Assembly (NCBI GenBank): GCA_930367205.1
Contig: OV884015.1
Span: forward strand, 81,458,841-81,522,840
Length of the DNA: 64,000 bases
Direction of reading: 5' to 3'
Source: Acanthosoma haemorrhoidale
Taxonomy: Eukaryota; Arthropoda; Insecta; Hemiptera; Acanthosomatidae
The notes under the pieces were generated by a model that was not told where the DNA came from, did not search any database, and was given only the letters and a program-made list of their open reading frames with translations. Numbering within the stretch: position 1 is the stretch's first letter; the number at the start of each line of letters is the position of its first letter. A program made the position numbers and the translations under genes. Positions 12,360 through 22,369 of the stretch are shown piece after piece.

Positions 12360-13200
12360 TTTTTTTTCCTTTCATAGCCCCTTTAAATTTACAAATAATT
12401 ATGTATAGTTATAGATTCTCAGGCGAATCTATTTACAAATTATTTTTGTATTTCCTGTAGCATCGCTACATTATATACAGGTTTTGTAATTTTATAAAAA
12501 GTATATAATGAATAAACAAGCAAATGATACACATTATACGTGACTGGACTAAACTGACTAATAAAGGTGATGGGGCTCGCCTTTTTGATAGAACTTAAAA
12601 CTAACTTACATATTAATTCTTAACCTATTTTTTCCCCAACAGTGTGTTGCCATCGATGCGGGAGGGGTGGTGTAGGGCCATAGTGTTAAACACTGGGTTG
12701 GTCAGGTGCTGCCACGAGTCAAAAAGCTTGATGTGTCTCCGGCGGATGAACTCACCCACCGACGACACACCAAGCAACGGGTGCAGGTCAGCGTTCTTTA
12801 ACCTCTCGAGAGAGGTATGTCTGGCCACCTGTATATGTTCGCATCCTCCCATTCTGGAAATGTTGGAGATATTTGGCTGTATTGTCAGTCAAGTGGGTAA
12901 ATAGCGGGGCACCGTTCAGCAGAGCTGGCCGGAGGGCACATTTATAGATCATCAGTTTGAAACAAAGCGACAGGGTAGGTGAAGTTAGCAAGTGCGATAG
13001 CCGGTAAGACCTGTGTCGTACTTTTTCTATTTTATTACTATAATGAGTAGAGAAATGGAGATGCCTATCCATTTTTATACCCAGATAGTACATTGAGAAA
13101 GCAAGTTCTCTTGCCCTCCTACCTACGATTTTGGCAAGGATTTTTTCCCCTTTTGGAGAGAGAAGATTACGCAGTCGGTCAATTGGTATTAACATAACCA
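12360..13200 (-). mobile_element. Jockey-A LINE, 5'-truncated 3' fragment with frameshifts
   Basis: On the minus strand 13201-12788 encodes the region just after the RT palm and the thumb-like domain: YLGIKMDRHLHF, then SYRLSHLLTSPTLSL, YKCALRP and a FQNG segment. In another frame 12852-12625 gives GEFIRRRHIKLFDSWQHLTNPVFN. The 3' UTR matches the copy at 61.7-62.0 kb (GGCGAGCCCCAT, then AAAGGGGCTATG before the A-tail at about 12368-12361). RT catalytic motifs are missing because of 5' truncation. It lies inside the large minus-strand intron between 16228 and 7388. No clear target-site duplication was found. Confidence 0.8.
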
Positions 13201-15011
13201 CCTTATTTCCAAAAGCAAATTAAGTGTGACTCACAACAATAGATATAACCTTAATTCGTTGTACTCTAGTGCGTTATTAAACAACTTCCATTTAACACCA
13301 ACAAAATAATTCTTTTACAAGGTCGTCTTCACACAAATTTTATTTATTCCACAAATATTGTTGGCATAGGCTAGAAAAAAAATATTTATAATAGATAGCC
13401 ATTTCAATTTTTATGATACCTAAATAAAATATCGATGTAATGCTAATCTTATCAAAATTAAGAATAATTTACTCAAGATTTACGGAAAGCTGTAAACTGA
13501 TTAATCATTTGCTGGTTGAGTAGATAACAATATTTTAAGAAAACATATGAATTTAACGATTAGCTAGAAAATATTTCAACGATAAGACAATTGATTTAAA
13601 CCATCAAATTCTATATTTATTATTCTCCACACAATATAAGAGCCTTTTAGCGTTGAGATTCTGAAAACAAACGTATACGAAAACCAAACTGAGTGTTTTT
13701 CTGAAATGTGGCCTTATTATGTTGTGACTAAATTGTGCCCCCCTTTCATCAAAAGGACCCACCCCTGGTCTATGGAAATAATATTTCAGGTTTGTCTGAG
13801 AAACCTCGAAAACCCAACAGTTCTAACAGCCTAGTATCGGAATGACTTGTAGCATACTCATATCAATTCATTAAAATAATGAAGTGAATTATTGCAATCC
13901 TTATTAGGGAGGCTAAATTGATCTAGCATTCATTCATTTTTTAATATAAAAAATGACAATTTATACTCATCATGCCTAAAGTGAATATCTGATAAAGCAA
14001 TGAATCACAAATTTGATGTAACAGAATGATTTATTAGTTTTAAAATATATTAATTTTTTGTGAAAATATAATTAATGACTAATATATAATATAATTAATG
14101 ACGCTACATACCAATAAACTGCAGTTTCGTTGATTAGTTTTAGTGACCTCAAAATTCTTATTTACCTAAATTTTATAACTAGTCTTCGGTATGCTTGAGG
14201 AAGGAATCTAAAAGGGCTTTGCCCTCTGGGCCTGTAGGGAAGGGCAGCCCGGATGTCCAACATTACTAAATACACTATAATAATAAGAACTCAGGCAGAG
14301 CAAAAATACCAGAGGTTTAATGTTGAGGTTTACATAGCCAGAAGTTATCCCCACTCCATTTTAGGAGCGGCGATGGGGTCGCACATTCCTTGTTCTTCCG
14401 TCTTTAGGTGTTAATTGTTCATAGCTTTGACATGACTGTGTTGGCTAAAGGCTCCCGTTAAGACACATTCCCGCTATCGTACCTAGTCAGGGTATTCCAT
14501 GAGTCAGTGGGTCTCATCCATTTGTTCTTCCGTCACTAGTTGTTAAACCTTTTATGGCTTCCACACCTTTGTGTCGTACCCTTTGTAGGGTACCAGCTGG
14601 GCCATTTTATGTAGTCATCTGTGATGACATTCACCGTATCAGATGAATATTTATACTTTGATTAAAGTTTATTTCATTTCATTATTATTATCATTCGAGA
14701 AAAAAAATCCTTCTAACACCAAAAGTTTTGATTTAAAATTCGATGGCAAAAATCACTTAATGACTAAATGGTAATTTGGTCTAGTGTTAACATGACTAAT
14801 TTGCGTAATCAGTATCATAACGGCTTAACCTTATTAAATACCTATCAATAGAACGTCATAACAAAACAGACATATAATTATTGTTTGTTATTTGTAAATA
14901 TGCGAAAAGTTGTTTAGTATTATTGAAGTTGGTTTAAGTGACGCTACTAATATTTTAAAAAGAAAGAACCAATTTTTTGTTGTGATTACGCCCCAAAAGT
15001 TACTATTTATA

Positions 15012-15035
15012 GTAACTAATTAATTAATTAGTTAC
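15012..15035. repeat. 24-bp perfect palindrome
   Basis: GTAACTAATTAA and its exact reverse complement are joined with no spacer. A separate perfect 10-bp stem, CTCCTTAGCT/AGCTAAGGAG with a 7-nt loop, follows at 15071-15097. Confidence 0.85.
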
Positions 15036-15070
15036 TTAGTTAATTACTATTTATTAATAAATAAAATTTA

Positions 15071-15097
15071 CTCCTTAGCTAACAATGAGCTAAGGAG
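15071..15097. repeat. 10-bp perfect stem-loop
   Basis: CTCCTTAGCT, loop AACAATG, AGCTAAGGAG. It lies 36 bp after the 24-bp palindrome. The pair may mark the remains of a small inverted-repeat element. Confidence 0.8.
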
Positions 15098-16227
15098 GAT
15101 TTATCTGGACCTAAGCCCTGAAACGCTTCCTTTAAAGACATGATAGTACAATCTTAAACATTCTCGATTTTGATTCATTTGAATAATTTAACAGCACGCC
15201 TTCAGCCTTGAATTAAGTGAACTTTTAATTACATTATCTATTGCGTCAAATGAGATCAACTAGATAAGAATGACGATAAGTTAACAAAGAACTCGGGCAG
15301 CGAACGTCACAGTGTCATCCCAAAAAACGTGATTTCCGTATTAGTATTCTTTGAAATTCAAATTTAATCTGGGAGATTAAGCTATCCTGTTGCATTTTAT
15401 TCATTTGACGCGAAATTTAATGTAAATACTTTCTCAACACTTTTTTAGTTCAGTTATACAAGAAAAAAATATTTATCTTCTGTTCAAATTGAATTAAGCT
15501 CACAAAAGAGTCACTTGAATTGCAAATACTCATTACACCCAAAAACTAAAAAGTTAAATAAACATATGATTTTCAATTTTTTTTCCGTTTTTTTCTCCTT
15601 CAACCTTATTTTTCTCAAAAGTTGTGGCTAATTGAATTTCCGAACCCAAATAATTTGAAATCCGAAGCCAGTTCGGACTCAGGGCTCATGGAAATAGTGA
15701 CCAGACACAATTCAGCAACGGAACGAAAGAAAGTTAAAACATTGTTATCAACCAAAGACCCAGGCTCAAAAATGGGACCTCCCCTAAACTCGGTCGACCC
15801 TTTAATATTTTTCATGGGGATACTTCTTTTTTTTTATCTCTTGTGCATCAAGTAAAACATCCACCCAAAATATCAACACTTGAAATGAAACTGAGGTTGC
15901 CAAAAACATGCAAACACATTTTGATGTCAGATTCAATGACTTTTTAATAACAAATGAAGCACTATCACATATTTATTACATATTATTAACCAGGATGTCG
16001 TAATTAGATACTCTTCTTGTTATGATAGAGATAATTAAAAACCCAGATGTAAAACCTTACAAGTTTCTGGTTTTGAAAAAAACTAATGAAACCCTAAAAA
16101 ACACCTGCCGATTTCCTACTATAATTTTGAGCACCAGTTTGTTTCTCATAACTAAGAAGACAAAGATTAAAATATGAATTGGTTAAATATTATTAACTAT
16201 AAGCTATAATTTCATTTTATTACATAC

Positions 16228-16300
16228 CTTGAATAATGCGTTCCAAATGTGCAGATGCGATGGCTCTGGATGTATCAACAGATTGCTTATTTACGTTCTC
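16228..16300 (-). CDS. Internal coding exon (73 nt) of the minus-strand gene
   Basis: A strong acceptor on the minus strand (TTTTATTTTTTTCAG, AG at 16302-16301) and a strong donor (CAAG|GTATGT, GT at 16227-16226) bound 73 nt. Read in phase 0 it is fully open (starts ENVNKQSVDTSRAIASAHLE) and ends with one base of a codon. That is phase 1, which the exon at 7258-7388 accepts. The intron between them would be about 8.8 kb and holds the Jockey-A copy. The product is not recognised; it reads like an amphipathic helix. Confidence 0.6.
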
Positions 16301-16545
16301 CTGAAAAAAATAAAACACTTTACCAATAAAATTATAATATACTATCAGTTGTTATTGTGCCATTAAAATGTTTAAACGGTCTAATCTTGGGGGGAAATAA
16401 AAATTAGCAATTCAGTCACAGATTATTCATGTTCCGGATTGTGAAAGCTTCCTGAATCTACGACGGGTTGTGATAGCCAAAACCTGTGTCTAGGATATAA
16501 AAATTCATTAATAACTAATAGACTAGCCAATAAAGCGTGACTTAC

Positions 16546-16570
16546 CGATATTCTTTGCTCGGAACCAAAT
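16546..16570 (-). CDS. Possible 25-nt upstream micro-exon of the same gene
   Basis: A consensus donor TCG|GTAAGT lies on the minus strand (GT at 16545-16544). The nearest upstream AG acceptor (T-rich tract, AG at 16572-16571) leaves 25 nt reading FGSEQRIS, in the phase required by the exon at 16228-16300. A stop lies just upstream in frame, so if real the exon must start at this acceptor. It is much weaker than the other exons. Confidence 0.3.
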
Positions 16571-16599
16571 CTTAATAATTGTCAAATAAATAAAATTGT

Positions 16600-19380
16600 T
16601 TATATGTAGTTCAAGGATTTAGACATGACTAATCGTCAATCACTTTTAAACCATCTTGACAGAGCGTTACTATTTAGTTTCTCGGTTCTTGAATTATCAC
16701 GTTTGCATTGATGAAAGCAGATACGCCATTGGTGATATAAATGATGTGAACAACAAAAGAATCTCCTATTCGAGTTATGTAATATTCGAGAATTCTATAT
16801 GAAGTTGGGTTCCTATCATGCTCCAATACTGACTCGATCGCGAATGCATGATGGATTAGTCTTGAGACACCCACAGAGTGCATGTACTATAGTTATTTAT
16901 AAATAATCTTACGGAAATCGGACAAGCATCTCTTTGATTAATTGTTAAAGTGCTAAATTATTTTATAAATTAAGATTTTTTTTGAATTAGTTTATTTTAT
17001 TAATTTAATAGGTAACGTTTTGAAAACACTCCATCTCAATTTAATAATAAATTTATAATTATAATTTTAGTAGCATTTTTTTGGAGATTTTAGCTTTTTA
17101 TTTTTAATTATATAATAAACCTTTTTATATATTTTTTTAAAAATACTCAATTATATGCCCCCTAAATTTTATTTATTCCATTCAGTTTATGTATTGAAGC
17201 AGCTTAGTTAGTTTGAGTTATTATCAATTTGTTTGAGTTATACGATTCAAATGTTATATTGGTATCCTTGTATTTTTGAACGATTTATGTTAAACCATTT
17301 ATTCAAAAAATAATAAAATATAATACAATGCGAACATACAAACTATAAAATTAGAAATTTGTTATGAGCCTCTATTAAACAAAAAAAACAACTCGTCTGT
17401 TACGGTAACCTATTCTAAATTATAAACTATTGCGTCAATAACACTTAATTAAGAGATGCGGAAACCCTCGAACTCAGCTGGGTGCAAAGTTGACAGCACT
17501 ATCAAACTGAACTATGCGTTATCTCCCTAGCCTTGCACCACCTAGAACGTAAGATGGCAAATAGTCGCAATCAAATTACTCCACAGTTGTACAGTTCAGA
17601 TAAAGTACTTTTAGTTAATTTTCTACGATTGCCACAAATTATAAAATTGTACATAACTTGTACCTTCAGCACTTGATTTAAAAGATTTGCTGATTCATAA
17701 AATATTAAATATCAGTGATAATTTTCCAACTTTTTTATTTAATATTCAATAGTAATCATATTTTTCAATTAAAAATCAATAAATTTACGCAAAATTATGC
17801 CGATCATGCCGTATATATGCAATATCAGACAATTAGATCCTCGAAATCTCGCGAAAAACTCAACCTTCATTGAGCCCCAAATTTTCATATCCAAAACGAC
17901 TTCAGTTTTAAATAAAAGTTTGACCCTACAACTACATATGTTTCATTTAAACACATTACACAAAAGATAATCTGTCATTAATCCAGTTATATATTTTTTA
18001 ATTGTAATACTCTAAAAGCTCTATTATTGATGAGGTCGAAGAGGATCTTAATTTGACGCCCTACTCAATATTATGCCAAATCGTTGTTTTTTTATTACGG
18101 GGCTATTATTTTTAGCAACATCAGGACATCTAAGAGAATTACAATGCTAACTATTATGACTCTATGTCACCACGAGTTTGATGACAGTTTTAACGACTTT
18201 TCGTAACCATAATACACTAAATTCCCTTAAAATAGATTATTTATTACCTCCTATTAGTCAGAACGTCGAGGTCTTTAATTTTATAGCTACTCATTGTGAT
18301 TTATTGAAATATTAATTTTTTATCACCAAGTAAATAATTAATTAATAAACCTTAATTATGTTTTATTAAGTTGAAAATATCTAGTCAAAATGCCTCTATA
18401 TAAAATTGCATGCCTTCAGGTGGATCAGGAACTATCAGTCTCCAGTACTGACAAATGAAAACATAAAAAGTTTTTTGTTTTTGAATTCTAAGGAAACCCC
18501 ACAAATATTTACAAAAAAAATAAACTTACCATTCTAATGTAAAAATTAAATATTTTCAATTTATTCCAACCAGTCAATTTTTTTTTCCTACACCCAGTCT
18601 ACGAGTTTCGCAATGTGTTTGATATATTTGTACGTTTTCATTTTATCCTTTGAAGCCCTAAGCGAACGTGGACCTGTTTTGTGGACCGTAAAAAATATCT
18701 TTTGCCTTGACATTTGAGTCTCAGTCGTATTTTAGTCGACGGTCAAATTTTGAATATTTGCAACAGAATTCCTACATAAGCATGTTCATAATACACACTG
18801 ATAGTACGTGTCCAACTACTTGATCCATGGATTCGAAGCATTGCCATATTTTTTATTTTATTATTAAAAAAATACTTTTTGTAATTTCTTACAGATTGAA
18901 GTGTTTTTTATAACGATTATGAGCTGAATTGTTTCTCTTACATTAAATCGTAATGAAAGAAAATCCCTGAGAAAACTGTATCACGAGAGTGTAGATTATG
19001 ACAAGCTGGTTAGTTCGTTTCTTCAATGCATAATAAAAGAGCACATAAGGGTTTTATTCATTTGTCGAATTTGTTCAAGCATTTCCTCTTTGTGCATTTG
19101 AGTTCTAATATAGGTCATCTGTTTTTGGTTTTTTGGTATAGTTATTGAGGGTAGTTCGGATAGGCCACTCCTAGGAATTGACTGGAGGCTTTTTTTTCTC
19201 CTTCAGTCTTACTTTAGAGTTCATTTCGGGAAGTCAGTTCGGAGGAAAGAGGGCCAGGAAGACACTTCGGCCCCATCGATTCTGAAGATTGTTCATAATA
19301 AGGAGAAACACGGGGGGCAAGCTTCTATTAGCTGCTTACGCACCCTACAAGCGTGAAATAACAAACCATTAATTATAATT
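16600..19380. other. AT-rich DNA, no gene seen
   Basis: No coding exon is supported apart from the tRNA-like sequence at 17453-17525. Around 18040-18410 the sequence resembles part of 52980-53110 (see findings). Confidence 0.45.
17453..17525 (-). repeat. tRNA-like sequence (SINE head or tRNA pseudogene)
   Basis: 73 nt on the minus strand. It has GAGAT.../GCATCTC ends that pair at 5 of 7 positions, an A-box-like TAGTTCAGTTTGATAGTGC and a B-box-like GAGTTCGAGGG at tRNA spacing. The T-stem does not pair, so it is tRNA-derived and not functional. Confidence 0.45.
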
Positions 19381-19391
19381 TCCAAATCATC

Positions 19392-19663
19392 TTTTTTTTT
19401 TCTTTTTTTTTTTTTTTCCTTAGCTGTCAAACTTATAATTATTTTGGGCTAATGAGTGCCTTTCACTAAGGGGAGTCCCCCATTTGAAGGATGTATGAGA
19501 AGGATATAGGGTGTGGAATGCCTAAAGGAGGTGGGTGGAATCAGGAAGGTAGTGAGAGTCTACCGAGGGTGGAGCCTAGGGGTACCTAGGCAATGGTTTG
19601 TAGTCGGCCAGGTCAAGCCTGGCCCGCCCCGGCAGGGGCCTGAAATAAGTCGGCCTCTCGGCC
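19392..19663 (-). mobile_element. Jockey-C LINE, 272-bp 5'-truncated copy with 11-bp target duplication
   Basis: It is flanked by identical TCCAAATCATC at 19381-19391 and 19664-19674. It begins (low-coordinate side) with a T-run, which is the A-tail of a minus-strand insertion, then 3' UTR nearly identical to the copy at 21.3 kb. Compared with that copy it lacks about 29 bp just after the A-tail region. It is a typical dead-on-arrival LINE insertion made by target-primed reverse transcription. Confidence 0.85.
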
Positions 19664-19817
19664 TCCAAATCATCCTAACTTCTTACCCATCATGTTTCAT
19701 GTGTGGATTTGCAGTCTGCGGTTGTAAAAGGTTTTTTTTCCGTTTACAGAGTCTACTTCAGCTTTACGGTGCTCACCAGTTATTTCTCATGCATATATAT
19801 TTAAATTGTTTTACGTT

Positions 19818-20652
19818 TGTTGTGGCCACCCCTTAATTACGAATAATTATAAGTTACCCTCATCTCGGCCAAGAAAATATATTTCCATATGTTTTAATAA
19901 AAGTCACGACGTCTGTGATAGTGGGGGAGAAGCTAGTGGGGGGAACAGCCACAGTTGGGGACCCATCCCCACCACGGCTGGCCGCCGATATAAGAAACCA
20001 GACTAGACCGAATTAGCCTAACATACCGGACCGTCACTTGTAACACTACTCTCTGCTCTCTCTCTGCACTGGCGCTTGCGTCTCTACTTAAAACCATGGT
20101 CTTCTCATTCAACTACCTCTACATCTCTCTCTCCTAACCTCGCTATGTTTTAGTCCGGCGTTGTAAGACCCCACACCTTCCAAGTGGGAATTTCTGCCTT
20201 CGTCTCGCTAAAACTACCACTTCCTTGGGAGAGACATCTCCCTCGCGGACGACGGTTGCCGGGGCCCTGCAAATTTACCTACCAGTGTCTCCCACGGCAA
20301 TCCAGTCTGCCTCTCTCCGGTTCACACTCGCCTTTGGGATCCGGACGGATTTCGCCTACCCTCAGATACCGAGTGTGAATTCGTGGTCATTCCAAGACCT
20401 CACAAACTACCTACACTACCTACCCTATACCTCTTCTCCTGAACATGGTCCACTGTCGGGGCACACCTGCTAAGATCTTATGGAGTAAGATCAAAACGAA
20501 TTAGGCTGCCCGCCGACTAGGCCGGCAGCCAGGGTGAAAGACCATAGGTTAGCCCGCCTTATCTCTTTCTGGGCGCTCGCCGGACGGCGGCTAGAGGTTG
20601 TAGTGACCCTAGCCCGTGGCCAGCTTGGAGTCTTACATATCCGAGCCCAACA
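19818..20652 (+). mobile_element. Solo LTR (835 bp) with 5-bp target duplication ACGTT
   Basis: It starts TGTTGTGGCCACC, ends GAGCCCAACA, and is flanked by ACGTT at 19813-19817 and 20653-20657. No internal retrotransposon coding region is present, so it is a solo LTR, left by LTR-LTR recombination. The central part (about 20140-20475) closely matches the LTR at 54.66-55.0 kb, including the stretch from CCTAACCTCGCTATG to GTCGGGGCAC. At the place where related copies have ATGGAGTCAGAT, this copy has ATGGAGTAAGAT (a stop). The plus orientation is inferred from the related copies. Confidence 0.85.
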
Positions 20653-21257
20653 ACGTTATATGATTTTTTTTATGTTGTTAGTTAATGTATTAGTTGTCGT
20701 TTGTCTCACCTATTTTAATTCAAGCTAATCTCTACTTGTGTTTGAATAAATATTCGTATATATTAAAAACTGGAAGTCTAAATATATTTAATTTACGTAG
20801 CGAGCATCGGGTTATTTTTAATTCCAATCATCTATCGGTATGTAGTATTATTCGTAATGGCAATTGATCAGATGACAGATACGAATAAATCTCATCTTGC
20901 AATTGAAACGTTGACGTCATATTATCATGAACCTATGATCCCAATCCATTACCACTAACTGAGAATCAAGGAGACATTGAATGTTATCACGTCGTATATT
21001 TGTAATACCAACCGTATATCTTTTATAACCAATCCAGTTTTTTTGGATGGTTTTAGTAGTTAGCTCTCAAACAAAAATGTGTTAAACAGCGCTTGTTGTG
21101 CACTTGATTGCAAATTATGGATTAAAATATTTCCAGATATGCGTTTATTTACTTATAAAAATTGTATGTGTTTAGTTTAAATGTCATTAATGTTCGGTTA
21201 AATTATAGATATTTATGCCTGCTTAAAATTATGACATGATTATAAATTGAAACTTTT

Positions 21258-21450
21258 TTTTTTTCCTCTTAGCTCTCAAACTTATAAAAATAGGATGTGG
21301 GAAAAATAAAGGAAAATTATTTTGGGCTAATGAGTGCCTTTCACTAAGGGGAGTCCCCCATTTGAAGGATGTATGAGAAGGATATAGGGTGTGGAATGCC
21401 TAAAGGAGGCGAGTGGAATCAGGAAGGTAGTGAGAGTCTACCGAGGGTGT
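21258..21450 (-). mobile_element. Jockey-C LINE 3' fragment
   Basis: It has a T-run (A-tail) at its low-coordinate end and 3' UTR almost identical to 19392-19590, plus about 29 bp missing there. It breaks off after CCGAGGGTG. A 12-nt near-duplication (ATAAATTGAAAC/ATAAATTGCAAC) lies at the flanks but is offset, so the target duplication is not secure. Confidence 0.75.
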
Positions 21451-21577
21451 AATTTATAATTTATAAAGATAAATTGCAACGAAATGATTTCAAATTATTA
21501 TATACTCAGCTGGAAATACCATAGTAATATAGTGTTGTGAAAAATCACAACGTTGTTCTACATTAGTGAACGTATTA

Positions 21578-21828
21578 TATATAAATTTGCTAAAGAAAGA
21601 GATAAATGTGCTCATTCATACCATATTTACAAACATGATTGGAGAAACTGGCCATTGCCAGGACTCCCACTGTCACGCGATTATAGCAGGTCACGAGGCC
21701 ACTGCCGCTTCAGTCCTCCTCGGAGACTAGGGGTGAGTGGTGCAGTGCAATGACTGTGCTACAGGATCAGGGTCGGATAGGCTACTATGGAATTTCATGA
21801 ACTTGGAAGGGATGAGTCAAGAATGTAG
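21578..21828 (-). mobile_element. Jockey-B LINE, 251-bp copy with 13-bp target duplication
   Basis: It is flanked by AGTGAACGTATTA at 21565-21577 and 21829-21841. Its body matches the 3' end of the Jockey-B copies at 29.2 kb and 57.5 kb (CCTGGCAATGGCCAG-type block), and its tail shares GTAAATATGGTATGAATGAG with the copy at 57.8 kb. No coding region survives. Confidence 0.85.
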
Positions 21829-22129
21829 AGTGAACGTATTACCAATGATAGTTGGCTAATACTTATGGTCTCTTTTTATAGTACTTATAGAATCTGGAAT
21901 TTAAGAAAATCATTTGTTAGGAAAAGTAACATTTAGCCATCTGAGCACAGAAATCAACATAGAAAAAATAAAATAATGATAAATAAAAAAAAGTAAGCTC
22001 ACAACTATTTGAAATTATGTCGATTTATGTATTTAAACCATTAAAAGTCATTTAAGGTAACCCACTATTCCCTACTGTCTTTTTACCAGTATTCTTCCCG
22101 TAACACTCAAGCTTTTTTTAGCATATGTA

Positions 22130-22365
22130 TCTGATATCAACCAGTAACTATCTCCCTAAATATTTAATATCATTACACGTTACTAAATCCCATTCCATTA
22201 TGAAAGGTAGAAGATCATAGCTGGCGTTGAATGCTAAATATTTCGTGTTAGTATTCGTCCTAACTTCCAAATCCATCAAAGGACAATGGCTCTAATATAG
22301 ATTTCGCATCATAAATGAGTCGCTGGTCATCTGCTGTGGTCACCTGATCATCGGCAAACTGTAAA
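22130..22365 (-). pseudogene. Reverse transcriptase fragment of another LINE
   Basis: On the minus strand 22365-22300 reads LQFADDQVTTADDQRLIYDA, the F-A-D-D catalytic box (motif C) of a LINE reverse transcriptase. About 50 codons on, after frameshifts, CNDIKYLG matches the conserved block that follows the palm. The ADDQ form and the following D-Q spacing suggest an RTE-like or related clade rather than Jockey-A or -B. It is broken by stops. Confidence 0.6.
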
Positions 22366-22369
22366 AAAA

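Larger units (their letters stand above)
13205..16227. other. AT-rich DNA with a GC-richer repeat-like block and inverted repeats
   Basis: No exon is recognised. 14185-14705 is less AT-rich and has internal imperfect duplications (TTGTTCTTCCGTC twice) and a GTACCCTTTGTAGGGTAC palindrome. It ends in an ATT-repeat tail, as the 3' ends of some LINEs do. 15612-15860 has overlapping short frames on both strands with no recognisable product. Confidence 0.35.

Noticed and set aside
15622..15855. Overlapping frames on both strands as a gene
   Set aside because: Neither has a recognisable motif, splice sites or copies; more likely a decayed repeat.
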